A stretch of DNA of 64,000 bases from Gammaproteobacteria bacterium Ga0077536 (GTDB lineage Bacteria; Pseudomonadota; Gammaproteobacteria; Ga0077536), in contig LNEL01000038.1 in assembly GCA_001464935.1 (NCBI GenBank), positions 40,017 to 104,016 on the forward strand, in the 5' to 3' direction. The notes below the pieces were generated by a model that was not told where the DNA came from, did not search any database, and worked only from the letters and a program-made list of their open reading frames with translations. Shown in pieces: positions 1-10,771 of this stretch (position 1 is the stretch's first letter; each line of letters opens with the position of its first letter). Position numbers and translations under genes: made by a program.

Positions 1-426
1 GTGTTGTTCAGTGGTGATCTAGTCGAGTATGGCGCGACGCCTTATACCGGCGACGCCTACCTGCGCGACTGGCCGGCCACGCTCGACCGCATCGCCGAAC
101 TGAAGCCCCGCGCACTGGTGCCTGGCCGTGGCGACGCGCTGCAGACGCCGGCAGCCGTCGAGGAGTCCTTGCGCGGCACCCGCGCATTCGTCACCCGGAT
201 GTACGAAAGCGTGCGCGAGGCGCGGGCCGCCGGCAAGGATTTGAAGCAGGCCTATGACGAAACGCGCGAACGCCTGTTGCCGGAGTTCGGCCACTGGGTG
301 ATCTTCGAACACTGCCTGCCGTTCGACATCAGCCGCGCCTATGACGAAGCCGGTGGCCTCGACGATCCTCGCATCTGGACCGCAGAGCGGGACGCCGAGA
401 TGTGGCAGGCGATGGCCAACGGCTGA
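1..426 (+). CDS. MBL-fold metallo-hydrolase, C-terminal part (5' end outside window)
   Basis: Only the last 141 or so residues are visible; the frame is open at base 1, so the GTG there need not be the start. The piece opens with FSGDLVEYG, whose Asp matches the metal-bridging Asp of metallo-beta-lactamase-fold hydrolases, followed by YTGDAY and VPGRGDAL. In many relatives the last motif reads GHG; here the His is Arg. The rest is a helical tail (residues 60-141) without further metal motifs. The substrate is unknown. The DUF2783 gene starts five bases after the stop, which suggests one operon. The fold assignment is fairly safe; the function is not. Confidence 0.75.
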   Translation: MLFSGDLVEYGATPYTGDAYLRDWPATLDRIAELKPRALVPGRGDALQTPAAVEESLRGTRAFVTRMYESVREARAAGKDLKQAYDETRERLLPEFGHWVIFEHCLPFDISRAYDEAGGLDDPRIWTAERDAEMWQAMANG

Positions 427-431
427 GCGCC

Positions 432-617
432 ATGCGCACGGAAAACGCCATCCCCGATCCGGACGGCTTCTACGCCGAACTCGTCGCGATGCACGCCGGG
501 CTCGAACCCGGCGAGAGCCTGAAACTGTGCGCGAGGCTCATCCTGCTGCTCGCGAATGAAGTCGGCGATGCGGCGAGGCTGCGGGAAATCCTCGACGCGG
601 CGCGCGCGCCGCGCTGA
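432..617 (+). CDS. DUF2783 family small protein
   Basis: A 61-residue protein starting at ATG 432 (MRTENAIPDPDGFYAEL). The pattern PDPDGFYAEL, then LCARLILLLANEVGD, then a short helical tail matches what I remember of DUF2783, a small family often found next to MBL-fold hydrolases or FAD oxidoreductases. It follows the hydrolase gene by five bases and is probably cotranscribed with it. There is no signal peptide, membrane segment or catalytic motif. Its function is unknown. An earlier in-frame ATG at 402 lies inside the hydrolase gene and would add ten poorly conserved-looking residues, so 432 is preferred. Confidence 0.7.
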   Translation: MRTENAIPDPDGFYAELVAMHAGLEPGESLKLCARLILLLANEVGDAARLREILDAARAPR

Positions 618-631
618 CCGCAGCGTCAGAC

Positions 632-1432
632 TCAGGGCGCGGGGGTCGGCAGCAGGCCCTGCGCCTGCTGCAGTTTCTTGAGCTCGCCGGACGTCTCGAG
701 TTCGGCGATCACTGCATCGACGAGTTCAAGCAGCGCCGGATTGTCTTTCGGCACGGCAACGGCGACGGGTGAATGAGACAGGGCCCGGGAACGACTCAGG
801 CGGCCGGGGTGGCCGGCGAGATAGACATCGATGTTGACGGCTTCACTCAGCAGGCCGTCGACAGTGCCCGCCTCGATCGCCACCGCGGCCTGATCGAAGC
901 TGTCGAACTCGACAATCTGCTCGGGCGTCCGGCCACCGCCGATGTCATCGAACGCCTGCGCCGGCCCCGCGTCATTGCGCGCGATCACGCCGATGCGCCG
1001 GCCGCCGACGTCGGCCGCCGTGCGGATCGCCCCGCCCACCTGTTGCATCACCGCGCTCGACGCCTCGAAGTAGGGTCGCGAAAAATCGACCTGCTCGCGC
1101 AGCCCTGCGCTGGGCCGCAACATCGAGATCGCCAGGTCGACGCGACCGTCGACGACCGCCGGCACACGTTCAGGCTTGCGCATGAGCTTGATCTCGAGCT
1201 TTGCCGGATCGCCGAGCAGTTTCGCGGCCAGCGCACGCGCGATCGCGAGTTCGAAGTCACGCTTGTTGAAGTGGGCCGGATCCTTGTGTGCCGCACGCGC
1301 CGGGTTGCCTTCGTTCTTCACGCTGACAATCAGCCGATCGCGCTCGCGGATGCGGGCGAGCACCTCGTCAGCCGCGCTGGCCTGGGTCATCAGCAGCGCA
1401 TTCAGCAACAGGATCGTGAGCAGGCTTTTCAT
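632..1432 (-). CDS. Periplasmic solute-binding protein, family 3 (amino-acid-type)
   Basis: 266 residues with an N-terminal signal peptide (hydrophobic residues 4-17, likely cleavage after ASA at about 20). The body has the two-lobed family 3 binding-protein pattern: an early RIRERDRLIVSVK strand, GRVDLAISML near residue 100, QVDFSRPYFEAS, a hinge-proximal GGRRIGVIARNDAG, and EAGTVDGLLSE. These proteins bind amino acids or other small polar solutes in the periplasm and deliver them to an ABC permease, or act as sensors. No permease or ATPase gene lies nearby, so this is an orphan binding protein and its ligand cannot be read from the sequence. It converges with the DUF2783 gene, leaving only 14 bases between. 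Confidence 0.8.
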   Translation of the reverse strand: MKSLLTILLLNALLMTQASAADEVLARIRERDRLIVSVKNEGNPARAAHKDPAHFNKRDFELAIARALAAKLLGDPAKLEIKLMRKPERVPAVVDGRVDLAISMLRPSAGLREQVDFSRPYFEASSAVMQQVGGAIRTAADVGGRRIGVIARNDAGPAQAFDDIGGGRTPEQIVEFDSFDQAAVAIEAGTVDGLLSEAVNIDVYLAGHPGRLSRSRALSHSPVAVAVPKDNPALLELVDAVIAELETSGELKKLQQAQGLLPTPAP

Positions 1433-1645
1433 TCAGTGACGGTTCCGGTGTGCATGACGGGGGCGGTCATTATGCCGCAGCCCCGGCCCGACCGGCCGGC
1501 CCGGCACCGTATCACCAACCTGATCCGGCACACCCACGGGCGGTGCTGACATGCATAGCCCGCGTGCCTGATTCTTCGATGTTCTCTGTGTGTTCGATGG
1601 CTGTCGCGTGAACTCCCCGGCGCAGACGCCGCCGTGGAGGGAAGA

Positions 1646-1860
1646 AATTCAGCCACGGAGACACGGAGGGCACGGAGGGCACGGAGGAAAGAGGGAGAAG
1701 ATATTGATGGATTGGTGCCGCCGTGGCGTGTTGGCAGCCTTCGGGGGCGCCGGGCGTCAGAGCCCCCTCCGAACAGGCTGGCGACTATCGAAACATCATG
1801 TTTCCCCTTCGTGCCTTCTCCTTCTTTCCTCCGTGCCCTCCGTGTCTCCGTGGCTGAATT
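1646..1860. repeat. Inverted-repeat element, CACGGAG-type arms
   Basis: The left arm (1646-1700) and right arm (1815-1860) are inverted copies of a purine-rich sequence made of the short unit GCCACGGAGACACGGAGG and close variants. The left arm has one extra nine-base GGCACGGAG unit. About 114 bases lie between the arms and contain no credible gene. The whole would fold into a long imperfect hairpin. A related element, with a different arm sequence, lies at 37343-37515. It looks like a non-coding dispersed or MITE-like repeat. The rest of the 1433-1928 gap shows nothing further that I can support. Confidence 0.7.
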
Positions 1861-1928
1861 CGATTTCGATGTGCCCCGCATCCACTCGCGGCGCGAGTCT
1901 GTCGAACCGAAGGGTTCTCGCCAGGACT

Positions 1929-2008
1929 TCTCTCTCCGCCAGATCCAGGCAAATAAAAAAGGGCCCTCGGGGGCCCTTTTTTATTTGCCTGGATCTGGCG
2001 GAGAGAGA
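1929..2008. terminator. Perfect 38-bp-arm palindrome; likely bidirectional terminator of tRNA-Ser
   Basis: Arms 1929-1966 and 1971-2008 are exact inverted copies around a four-base TCGG loop. The core is GGGCCC/GGGCCC flanked by A6/T6 runs, the shape of a Rho-independent terminator readable on both strands. The outer 13 bases of the right arm are the 3' end of the tRNA-Ser gene, including its encoded CCA, so the left arm carries an extra inverted copy of the tRNA 3' end. In the transcript this arm can pair with the acceptor strand of the tRNA itself. Confidence 0.85.
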
Positions 2009-2088
2009 GGGATTCGAACCCTCGATAGAGCTTTTGACCCTATACTCCCTTAGCAGGGGAGCGCCTTCAGCCACTCGGCCATCTCTCC
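1996..2088 (-). tRNA. tRNA-Ser (anticodon GCU)
   Basis: Read on the minus strand, the gene runs from GGAGAGAT to an encoded CCA, about 93 bases. The acceptor stem is GGAGAGA/TCTCTCC. The anticodon arm is CTCCC-CTGCTAA-GGGAG, giving anticodon GCU (reads AGC/AGU). A long variable arm typical of serine tRNAs follows, and the T arm has GGTTCGAATCC. It lies downstream of csrA, the usual gammaproteobacterial arrangement (lysC-csrA-tRNA-Ser). Its 3' end is embedded in the palindromic terminator at 1929-2008. Confidence 0.97.
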
Positions 2089-2147
2089 GGGACGCGCAGG
2101 ATAACCGGCGCGACGGACGGCCGTAAAGCGAAGTGAGCGTGCGGGTG

Positions 2148-2342
2148 CTATTCGGCGGCGCCGACCGCCCGATCCGAGTTCTCCTGCTGGATGCGTTGAT
2201 AGATTTCTTCGCGATGAACCGCAACGTCCTTCGGTGCGTTGACGCCGATGCGAACCTGGTTGCCCTTGATGCCGAGCACCGTCACGTTGACTTCGTCGCC
2301 GATCATCAGCGACTCGCCAACCCGTCTTGTCAGAATGAGCAT
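2148..2342 (-). CDS. csrA: Carbon storage regulator CsrA
   Basis: 64 residues, full length for the family. It starts [10 protein letters not shown], the conserved first strand with the RNA-binding Arg, and has IRIGV-like (VRIGVNAP) and [10 protein letters not shown], the last conserved strand and helix. CsrA dimers bind GGA motifs in mRNA leaders and change translation or stability of messages for central carbon use, motility and biofilm. The ATG at 2342 has GGAG eight bases upstream. It sits between lysC and tRNA-Ser, as in Pseudomonas (rsmA). The C-terminal tail after residue 53 is variable. Confidence 0.97.
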   Translation of the reverse strand: MLILTRRVGESLMIGDEVNVTVLGIKGNQVRIGVNAPKDVAVHREEIYQRIQQENSDRAVGAAE

Positions 2343-2644
2343 GTCCTTTTCTCCAAACCTGCTGCGTGGACTCAGTTTGTACTAGTCTCGGGCCGCCTAG
2401 TCCCGCGAGGTTGGTGGGCGCCGACCGGGGTCAGCAAGCCATCCGTGCCTTGCGTGGCTGTAAGCCTCTAAGCGCTTTTCCCCCGGGCATGCCCGTCTGT
2501 TGCCTGCCCGCTTGCCACGTCCGCTGTAACGATAACTTTATGTACTTCCATGTCGGCCTCAAGGCCAGATGCTTCCATCAGTGAAGCCATTCTAGCGGAG
2601 CGAAATCCGGAAATCTTGATAACAAGCGTAAATTCCGGAGCGCT
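2343..2644. other. Intergenic region lysC-csrA (302 bp)
   Basis: No supported gene. It should carry the csrA promoter(s), read leftward. A TAGAAT hexamer on the minus strand (2589-2594) is a possible -10 box, but I see no good -35 partner. No attenuator or lysine riboswitch is visible. A 40-codon reading frame (2468-2590, minus) lacks a ribosome-binding site and is not called. Confidence 0.5.
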
Positions 2645-3865
2645 TCAGGCCGGGCCGGCCAGGCCGAATTCTGCGTGCAGTGCACGCACGCCGAGCTCCG
2701 CGTACTTCTCGTCGACGACCACGGAAATCTTGATTTCGGACGTCGAAATCATCTGGATGTTGATGCCTTCGGCGGCCAGCGCGCCGAACGCCCGGCTCGC
2801 AATGCCGGCGTGCGAACGCATGCCGACGCCCACCAGCGACACCTTCACGATCTTGCGGTCGCCGGTGACGTTGCGCGCCTGCAGGGTCGCCGCGCTCTGC
2901 TGCAGGATCGCCAGCGCCTTGTCGTAGTCGTTGCGGTGGACCGTGAAGGTGAAGTCGGTCGAGCCGTCCGCCCCGGTGTTCTGCACGATCATGTCGACTT
3001 CGATGTTCGCTGCCGCAATCGCGCCCAGGATGGCGCTCGCGATGCCCGGCCGGTCCGGCACGCCCGTGATGGTCAGTTTCGCCTCGTCCCGGTTCAGGGT
3101 GACGCCGGAAATCAGTGCGGCTTCCATGATGTTCTCCTCAGTCGTGATCAAGGTGCCCGGACCGTCCTCGAACGAGGACAGCACGCGCAGCGAGACCTGG
3201 TATTTGCTCGCGAATTCAACGGAACGAATCTGCAGCACCTTGGCGCCGAGACTCGCCATTTCGAGCATTTCCTCATAGGTGATGCGGTCGAGGCGCCGGG
3301 CCTCCGGCACGATGCGCGGGTCGGTCGTGTAGACGCCGTCGACATCGGTGTAGATCTGGCACTCGTCGGCCTTCAGCGCCGCGGCCATCGCCACCGCGGT
3401 GGTATCCGAGCCGCCGCGGCCGAGCGTGGTGATGCTGCCGTTGGGGTCGACGCCCTGGAAACCGGCAATCACCACCACCTTGCCCAGCGCGAGGTCTTCG
3501 CGGACCGGTGCGGCATCGATGTCGACGATCCGCGCCTTGTTGTACGCCGTGTCCGTGAGGATCTTGACCTGCGCGCCGGTGTAGGACACCGCGGGCACGC
3601 CGCAGGCTTCGAGCGCCATCGCCATCAGGCCGATCGTGACCTGTTCGCCGGTCGACAGCACGACGTCGAGTTCGCGGGCCGACGGTGGATTCTGGATTGC
3701 GCGTGCAAGGCCGAGCAGGCGATCGGTTTCGCCCGACATTGCCGACACGACGACCACCACCGAGTGCCCCTGCGCGACAGTGCGCTTCACGCGCTCGGCG
3801 ACCGCCTGGATGCGTTCCGGCTTGCCCACGGAGGTGCCACCGTACTTCTGGACTATCAGACTCAT
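2645..3865 (-). CDS. lysC: Aspartate kinase
   Basis: 406 residues, typical of monofunctional aspartokinases. It makes 4-phospho-L-aspartate, the first step to lysine, diaminopimelate, threonine and methionine. It begins MSLIVQKYGGTSVG with the KYGGTS nucleotide-binding motif; GRGGSDTTAVA follows at about 150-160 and DVDGVYTTDPR at about 175-185. Two ACT domains fill the C-terminal third (from about residue 265: TITGVPDRPG and VSLVGVGMRSHAG), the site of feedback inhibition by lysine and/or threonine. It lies in alaS-lysC-csrA order, 220 bases after alaS. No homoserine dehydrogenase domain is fused. Confidence 0.96.
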   Translation of the reverse strand: MSLIVQKYGGTSVGKPERIQAVAERVKRTVAQGHSVVVVVSAMSGETDRLLGLARAIQNPPSARELDVVLSTGEQVTIGLMAMALEACGVPAVSYTGAQVKILTDTAYNKARIVDIDAAPVREDLALGKVVVIAGFQGVDPNGSITTLGRGGSDTTAVAMAAALKADECQIYTDVDGVYTTDPRIVPEARRLDRITYEEMLEMASLGAKVLQIRSVEFASKYQVSLRVLSSFEDGPGTLITTEENIMEAALISGVTLNRDEAKLTITGVPDRPGIASAILGAIAAANIEVDMIVQNTGADGSTDFTFTVHRNDYDKALAILQQSAATLQARNVTGDRKIVKVSLVGVGMRSHAGIASRAFGALAAEGINIQMISTSEIKISVVVDEKYAELGVRALHAEFGLAGPA

Positions 3866-4085
3866 ACCCTATCCTGCCTACCTTGCTGTGCTGTCGTCCG
3901 GCGCGGCGCGGCCGCGACCTCTGGTCCTCGACCGTGTGGCGAGCGGTACGACGGAAAAGCGTGCCTGGCCTACCCGCCCGCGCGAGCGCTGCCGCCCTCG
4001 CGGGAGCAGGCCCCCTGCGGCACCTCCGCGCTCGTTCAGGCGGTCGCCGGCGCGGCGACGGCGCTGCTCTCGGCCCGCGAGCGCC

Positions 4086-6713
4086 TCAGGCGAGGCGCTC
4101 GACCACCCAGGCCTTGATGCTCGCCAGGGCCGCCGGCAGCGCGGCTGCATCAGGCCCGCCGGCCTGCGCGAGATCCGGCCGTCCACCGCCCTTGCCTCCG
4201 ACCTGCCCGGCGACGAAGTTCGCGAGCTGGCCCGCGTTGACCTTGCCAACGAGATCCTTCGTGACGCCCACGACGAACTTGGCCTTGCCGTCCTCGACCG
4301 TTGCGAGCGCGATCACGGCCGGCGCGAGCTTGTCCTTCAGGCGATCCATCGCTTCGCGCAGCGTATTGGCGTCCGCGCCTTCGAGCGTCTGCACCAGCAG
4401 CTTCGCCGGGCCGATCTGCTCGGCGGCGTCGGCTGCATCGCGGCCACCGCCACCAGCGGCGAGCCTGGCTTTCAGCGCCTGCAGTTCCTTGTCCTGCGCC
4501 CGCAAACGCTCGGCGAGTTGCGCGACCTTGGTCGCGGCATCGTCCGCGCCACCGCTTTTCACGAGGCCCGCGATTCTTCGCAAAGTTGCTTCGTTGCGCA
4601 AGGTGTAATCCAGCGCAGCGGCGCCGGTGACGGCTTCGATACGCCGCACGCCGGCTGCGACGCCGCCTTCCGAGACGATGCGGAAAAGCCCGATGTCTCC
4701 GGTGCGCGCGACATGGGTGCCGCCGCACAGTTCGACCGAAAAATCCCCCATCTTCAGCACCCGGACCTCGTCCCCGTACTTTTCGCCGAACAGCGCCATC
4801 GCGCCGGCCTCGAGCGCCTGGCGGTAGTTCATCAGTTTCGTGTCGACCGGGTGGTTCGCGCGCACCTCCTGATTCACGAGCGCTTCGATGGCGACCAGTT
4901 CCTCGGCGGTCACCGCGCCCGTGTGCGCGAAATCGAAGCGCAGGCGTTCCGGGTTCACGAGCGAGCCCTTCTGTTCGACGTGGCTGCCGAGCACCTGGCG
5001 CAGCGCCGCGTGCAGGAGGTGCGTCGCCGAATGATTGGACCGCGTCGGCACGCGACGGGTGTCGTCGACTTCGGCCCGCACTTCGTCGCCGACGGCGAGC
5101 CGGCCCAGTTTCAGCTGGCCCAGGTGCAGGTGCAGGCCGCCCTGCTTGCGGGTGTCCGCGACGTCGAACAGCGCCTCGCCGCTGACCAGCCGGCCGTGGT
5201 CGCCGACCTGGCCACCGGATTCGGCGTAGAACGGCGTGCGATCGAGCACGATGACGCCGGTCGCGCCGGCCTCCAGCGCGCTGACGGGCTGGCCGTCGCG
5301 AAACAGGCCCGTGACACGCGCGCCGGCGAGAGCCGTGGTGTCGTAGCCGGCGAAGTCCTGCGCGTGGCCGAGGGCGGCGAGCGCGTCGCCGGCAATCGCG
5401 TGGGAGGTGTCGACGTTCGCAAAGTGGCTCGCCGCGCGTGCGCGTTCACGCTGCGCGTCCATCGCCGCCTCGTAGGCCGCCATGTCGATCGACAGCCCGC
5501 GCTCGCGCGCGATGTCGTTGGTCAGGTCGACCGGGAAGCCGTAGGTGTCGTTCAGCTTGAACGCGAGCTCGCCCGGGATCACCCTGCTGCCGAGTTCGCC
5601 GACGGCGTGCTCGAAGATTTTGAGTCCCTGCTCCAGCGTTTCGGCGAAGCGCTCTTCTTCCTGCTTGAGCACGTCGACGATGCGCGGGCTGCGCTCGACC
5701 AGTTGCGGATAGGCCTGCCCCATCTCGCGGGCGAGCGGCGCGACGAGTCGATGGAAGAACGGATCCTTGAAACCGAGCTTGTTGCCGTGGCGCAGCGCGC
5801 GCCGCATGATTCGGCGCAGCACGTAACCGCGGCCTTCGTTGCTCGGGATCACGCCGTCCATCACCAGGAAGGCGCAGGCGCGGATGTGATCGGCAATGAC
5901 GCGCAGCGATGCCGATTCGCCGAGATCACCCGGCGCGATGTCGCGGATCGCGGTGATCAGGTGCCGGAAGAGATCGATGTCGTAGTTGTCGTGCACGCCC
6001 TGCAGCACGGCAGAGACGCGTTCGAGCCCCATGCCGGTGTCGACCGAGGGCTTCGGAATGCGCTTCATGTCGCCGTTCGCGCTGCGCTCGAACTGCATGA
6101 ACACGAGATTCCAGATTTCGATGTAGCGGTCGCCGTCGGCGTCGGCTGTACCGGGCGGACCGCCGGCAACACCCGGACCGTGGTCGAAAAAGATTTCGGT
6201 GCACGGACCGCAGGGCCCCGTGTCACCCATCATCCAGAAATTGTCCTTCTCGCCGCAACGCGTGACGCGCGCGGGATCGACACCGATGTGACGGGTCCAG
6301 ATGTCCGCCGCCTCATCGTCCGTTTCGAACACCGTGACCCACAGCCGGTCGGCCGGCAGGCCGAACTTCCCGGTCAACAGTTCCCAGGCGAATTCGATCG
6401 CTTCACGCTTGAAGTAATCGCCGAAGCTGAAATTGCCGAGCATCTCGAAGAAGGTGTGATGCCGGGCGGTGTAACCGACGTTGTCGAGATCGTTGTGCTT
6501 GCCGCCGGCCCGTACGCAGCGCTGGCTGCTCGTGGCGCGGCGGTTCGCACGGTCTTCGAGGCCCACGAACACGTCCTTGAACTGCACCATCCCCGCATTG
6601 GTGAACAGCAGCGACGGATCGTTGCCGGGCACGAGCGGACTGCTCGGCACGATTTCATGACCCTTGCTCGCGAAGTAGTCCAGGAAACCCTGGCGGATGT
6701 CGGCGCTTTTCAT
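4086..6713 (-). CDS. alaS: Alanine--tRNA ligase
   Basis: 875 residues, full length. It charges tRNA-Ala in the cytoplasm. The N-terminal class II catalytic domain opens with [14 protein letters not shown] and shows [27 protein letters not shown] and the DTGMGLERV motif 3 region. The editing domain has [12 protein letters not shown] (about 570) and the distal ELCGGTHV motif (about 670), which hydrolyse mischarged Ser/Gly-tRNA. The C-Ala domain ends with the glycine-rich [16 protein letters not shown] segment. The start at 6713 gives the usual N-terminus. It follows recX by 24 bases and is probably cotranscribed with recA-recX. The opposite strand is open for over 1,000 codons, which is a GC-rich shadow. 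Confidence 0.98.
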   Translation of the reverse strand: MKSADIRQGFLDYFASKGHEIVPSSPLVPGNDPSLLFTNAGMVQFKDVFVGLEDRANRRATSSQRCVRAGGKHNDLDNVGYTARHHTFFEMLGNFSFGDYFKREAIEFAWELLTGKFGLPADRLWVTVFETDDEAADIWTRHIGVDPARVTRCGEKDNFWMMGDTGPCGPCTEIFFDHGPGVAGGPPGTADADGDRYIEIWNLVFMQFERSANGDMKRIPKPSVDTGMGLERVSAVLQGVHDNYDIDLFRHLITAIRDIAPGDLGESASLRVIADHIRACAFLVMDGVIPSNEGRGYVLRRIMRRALRHGNKLGFKDPFFHRLVAPLAREMGQAYPQLVERSPRIVDVLKQEEERFAETLEQGLKIFEHAVGELGSRVIPGELAFKLNDTYGFPVDLTNDIARERGLSIDMAAYEAAMDAQRERARAASHFANVDTSHAIAGDALAALGHAQDFAGYDTTALAGARVTGLFRDGQPVSALEAGATGVIVLDRTPFYAESGGQVGDHGRLVSGEALFDVADTRKQGGLHLHLGQLKLGRLAVGDEVRAEVDDTRRVPTRSNHSATHLLHAALRQVLGSHVEQKGSLVNPERLRFDFAHTGAVTAEELVAIEALVNQEVRANHPVDTKLMNYRQALEAGAMALFGEKYGDEVRVLKMGDFSVELCGGTHVARTGDIGLFRIVSEGGVAAGVRRIEAVTGAAALDYTLRNEATLRRIAGLVKSGGADDAATKVAQLAERLRAQDKELQALKARLAAGGGGRDAADAAEQIGPAKLLVQTLEGADANTLREAMDRLKDKLAPAVIALATVEDGKAKFVVGVTKDLVGKVNAGQLANFVAGQVGGKGGGRPDLAQAGGPDAAALPAALASIKAWVVERLA

Positions 6714-6737
6714 CGTTGAACGTGCTTTCGGCTTGGC

Positions 6738-7195
6738 TTAGTCCGTGTCGTCCGCAGCGCCCTTGAGGGCGGAGCGGATCTGCGCCGCAGTGAAGCCCCT
6801 GTATTCCAGGAAGCGCATCTGCCGGGCCCGCGTTTTCATATCGGCCGCCGGCGTGCGGAACTGGCGAACCAGGACCGCACGGGCGACGGCACTCCAGTCT
6901 TCCTCGACGCCGGCCAGCGCCGCCCGCACGGTTTCGTCCGGAATTCCGCGCTGACGCAATTCCTGGCCGATCCGCACCGGCCCCTGACCGCGGGAGATGC
7001 GGGAGCGCACGAACACTTCAACGAAGCGATCGTCGTCCTGCAGGTGCTGATCGGCAAGCTTGTCGAGCGCCTCGCCGACGACGCCGGCTTCGTGCCCGCG
7101 CCGGGTCAGCTTGCGTTCGAGTTCAGCACGGCTGTGCTCGCGGCGCGCAAGCGCCGCCAGTGCCTGGCCGCGGGCCGCTGCCGCCGGGTCGTCGC

Positions 7196-7199
<4 letters not shown>
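6738..7199 (-). CDS. recX: Regulatory protein RecX (probable CTG start)
   Basis: RecX binds RecA filaments and tempers their recombinase activity. Conserved pieces: [14 protein letters not shown] near the N-terminus, [29 protein letters not shown] in the middle (cited in parts), then [19 protein letters not shown] near the end. The coding frame stays RecX-like back to 7199, giving 153 residues, the normal length. The only standard start codon is GTG at 7016, which would cut off the first 61 residues. At 7199 there is a CTG that overlaps the recA stop (CTGA), with AGGAGG seven bases upstream inside the Glu-rich 3' end of recA. A CTG start is therefore the best reading; the frame is sure, the start is inferred. 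Confidence 0.88.
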
Positions 7200-8230
<1,031 letters not shown>

Positions 8231-8293
8231 GGTTCTCCCCCGGGATTTTGATGACTGTTGGTCGACGCGTCGAGAGCCGAAACGGCCCGGCGA

Positions 8294-8851
8294 TTATCGC
8301 ACAGGTGGGCGCGCTGTTTCACCGCAGAACACGGGGCGAAGCGGCCATTTCGCGCGACTTTCGTAGCGCGTGCCGGCGGCGCCGCGCACGGACTCGACGA
8401 GCGCGAATTCGGTCACCGTCCAGCGCACCGGGGTGATGGCCTGCGGTAGCGCCAGCGCGTCGACGTCGCGTGCGATGGTCAGGTGGCACCGGAACGCCTG
8501 GCGATCACAGGGCAGACCTGCGGCGTCCAGGCTGCTGCGCAGCGCGCCGGCCAGCGCTGTCAGCGCCGGCGGTACCTGCGCGGGGCCGAGCCAGGCCACC
8601 CGCGCCCGCTCGAACCAGCCGGCGTGATCGAAATCGAGCACGAAGGGTGTCCCCGTCGTGACGCGCGCCGCGGCCTCGGCGCAGGCGGTCGCGTCGACCG
8701 CGCCCATGAACGCGAGGGTCACATGCAGATTGCCGGCCGGCAGCGGACGACCGGCCGGGTAACGCACGTCGGCCGCCGCCGCCGCCAGTGCCGAGGCCAC
8801 CGCGGGCGGCGGCATCAACGCGAAGAACAGCCGCGCGGCGCGTGGCCTCAT
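8294..8851 (-). CDS. thpR: RNA 2',3'-cyclic phosphodiesterase (ThpR/LigT family)
   Basis: 185 residues from ATG 8851, which overlaps the pncC stop as ATGA. The two catalytic HxTx motifs are present: HVTLAF (about 45) and HLTIAR (about 127), with RLFFALMPP at the start, all hallmarks of the 2H phosphoesterase fold. Family members open 2',3'-cyclic phosphates to 2'-phosphates and can join certain tRNA halves in vitro; the physiological RNA substrate is unclear. The reading frame continues further upstream but only inside pncC. The pncC-thpR-recA order is common in gammaproteobacteria. Confidence 0.9.
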   Translation of the reverse strand: MRPRAARLFFALMPPPAVASALAAAAADVRYPAGRPLPAGNLHVTLAFMGAVDATACAEAAARVTTGTPFVLDFDHAGWFERARVAWLGPAQVPPALTALAGALRSSLDAAGLPCDRQAFRCHLTIARDVDALALPQAITPVRWTVTEFALVESVRGAAGTRYESRAKWPLRPVFCGETARPPVR

Positions 8852-9357
8852 GCCGGCTGGCGGCCCTCCGCGAGACCGATGAGGTCCGCGAGCGCCCGGA
8901 GCACGGTCTGCTCGCGCACGGCGCCGCGGTCGCCCTCGAAGCGCCGCACGCACGCGCGGGGCGCCTCGCCGGTCATGGCGTAGCCGAACCAGACAGTGCC
9001 GACCGGCTTCTCCGCACTGCCGCCGGTGGGCCCCGCGACGCCCGTCACCGCCACCGCGATCTGTGCCGCCGAACGCGCGAGCGCACCGGCCGCCATCGCC
9101 ATCGCCGTTGCGCCGCTGACCGCGCCGTGTGCGTCGAGCGTCGCGACGGGCACGCCGAGCAGGTCCATTTTCGCCGCGTTCGAATACGTCACGAAGCCCC
9201 GATCGAACCAGGCGGAGCTGCCGCTGATGTCGGTGACCGCCGCGGCGATACCCCCGCCGGTGCAGGATTCCGCCGTCGCCAGCAGCCAGCCGCGGGCCTG
9301 CAGGCGCTCGCCGAGCGTGCGCGCGAGCGCGATCGATTCAGGTTCGGAATGGGCCAT
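8848..9357 (-). CDS. pncC: Nicotinamide-nucleotide amidohydrolase PncC (CinA C-terminal domain type)
   Basis: 169 residues from ATG 9357 (MAHSEPESIALA). This is the stand-alone CinA C-terminal domain: ATAESCTGGGIAAAVTD with the catalytic Ser/Cys-region SCTGG, SSAWFDRGFVTYSN, and the GVAGPTGGS loop. The enzyme deamidates nicotinamide mononucleotide to nicotinate mononucleotide for NAD recycling. The N-terminal molybdopterin-binding-like domain of long CinA proteins is absent, as in E. coli PncC. It lies four bases after tadA and overlaps thpR, so tadA-pncC-thpR look like one transcript leading towards recA. Confidence 0.93.
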   Translation of the reverse strand: MAHSEPESIALARTLGERLQARGWLLATAESCTGGGIAAAVTDISGSSAWFDRGFVTYSNAAKMDLLGVPVATLDAHGAVSGATAMAMAAGALARSAAQIAVAVTGVAGPTGGSAEKPVGTVWFGYAMTGEAPRACVRRFEGDRGAVREQTVLRALADLIGLAEGRQPA

Positions 9358-9361
9358 CGGA

Positions 9362-9940
<579 letters not shown>

Positions 9941-10771
9941 TCAGGCCTGCAGAAACGCCAGCAGATCCTCGTTCAGCATCGTCTTGTGCGTCTCGGCGAG
10001 GCCGTGCGGCGCGCCGGCGTAGACCTTGAACGTGGCCGCCGGCAGCAGGCGGCTGCTGGCCCGGCCGGCGGCGTCGATCGGCACGATCTGATCGTCATCG
10101 CCATGGACGATCAGTGTCGGCTTGTCGAAACGCTGCAGGTCCGCGGTGAAATCGGTTTCGGAGAAGGCCTTGATGCAGTCATGGGCATTCTTGTGTCCGG
10201 CCATCATGCCCTGCAGCCAGAAGCTGTCGATCACGCCCTGTGAGCACGTGGCGCCCGGCCGGCTGAAGCCGAAGAACGGCCCCGAGGCCAGATCGCGATA
10301 GAGCTGCGAGCGATCGGCGAGGCTCGCGGCGCGGAGTTCGTCGAACACCTTCATCGGCAGTCCGCCCGGGTTGGCCGCCGTGCGCAGCATCAACGGCGGC
10401 ACCGCCGAGATCAGGCCCACACGCGCCACACGGCCCGAGCCGTGGCGGCCGACGTAGCGCGCCACTTCACCGCCCCCGGTCGAAAAACCGAACAGCGACA
10501 CCGCGTACAGATCGAGCGCCTCGATCAACTGTGCGAGATCGTCGGCATACTGATCCATGTCGTTGCCATGCCAGGGCTGACCCGAGCGCCCATGCCCTCG
10601 CCGATCGGGGGTCATGACCCGGTAGCCGTGCGTCGCGAGAAAGAACGCCTGGTGCTCCCAGCTGTCGGCGTTCAGCGGCCAGCCGTGACTGAGAATGACC
10701 GGGTGACCCTCGCGTGGCCCCCAGTCCCGGTAGAAGAGTTCGACATCGTCGCGGGTCGTGATCGTGGCCAT
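9941..10771 (-). CDS. Alpha/beta hydrolase, chloroperoxidase/arylesterase type
   Basis: 276 residues from ATG 10771 ([18 protein letters not shown]). It shows the complete triad: nucleophile Ser97 in GFSTGGG, Asp227 in HGDDDQIVP, His256 in GAPHGLAE, plus the oxyanion motif HGWP near residue 30. This set marks the cofactor-free haloperoxidase/arylesterase branch of the alpha/beta hydrolases, cytoplasmic enzymes with broad ester specificity. There is no signal peptide. It stands alone downstream of the dab operon with 145 bases between, so a link to carbon uptake is not indicated. The substrate is unknown. Confidence 0.85.
   Translation of the reverse strand: MATITTRDDVELFYRDWGPREGHPVILSHGWPLNADSWEHQAFFLATHGYRVMTPDRRGHGRSGQPWHGNDMDQYADDLAQLIEALDLYAVSLFGFSTGGGEVARYVGRHGSGRVARVGLISAVPPLMLRTAANPGGLPMKVFDELRAASLADRSQLYRDLASGPFFGFSRPGATCSQGVIDSFWLQGMMAGHKNAHDCIKAFSETDFTADLQRFDKPTLIVHGDDDQIVPIDAAGRASSRLLPAATFKVYAGAPHGLAETHKTMLNEDLLAFLQA

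Noticed and set aside
2468..2590. 40-codon frame on the minus strand between lysC and csrA
   Set aside because: No ribosome-binding site; its ATG lies inside a possible -10 box; no family likeness.
2343..2644. Lysine riboswitch or attenuator upstream of or after lysC
   Set aside because: No conserved riboswitch core or leader peptide with Lys/Thr codons could be seen.
3636..6719. Open frame of 1,027 codons on the plus strand opposite alaS
   Set aside because: Low-complexity Arg/Ala/Val-rich translation with no family likeness; alaS on the other strand is complete and conserved. A GC-rich antisense shadow.
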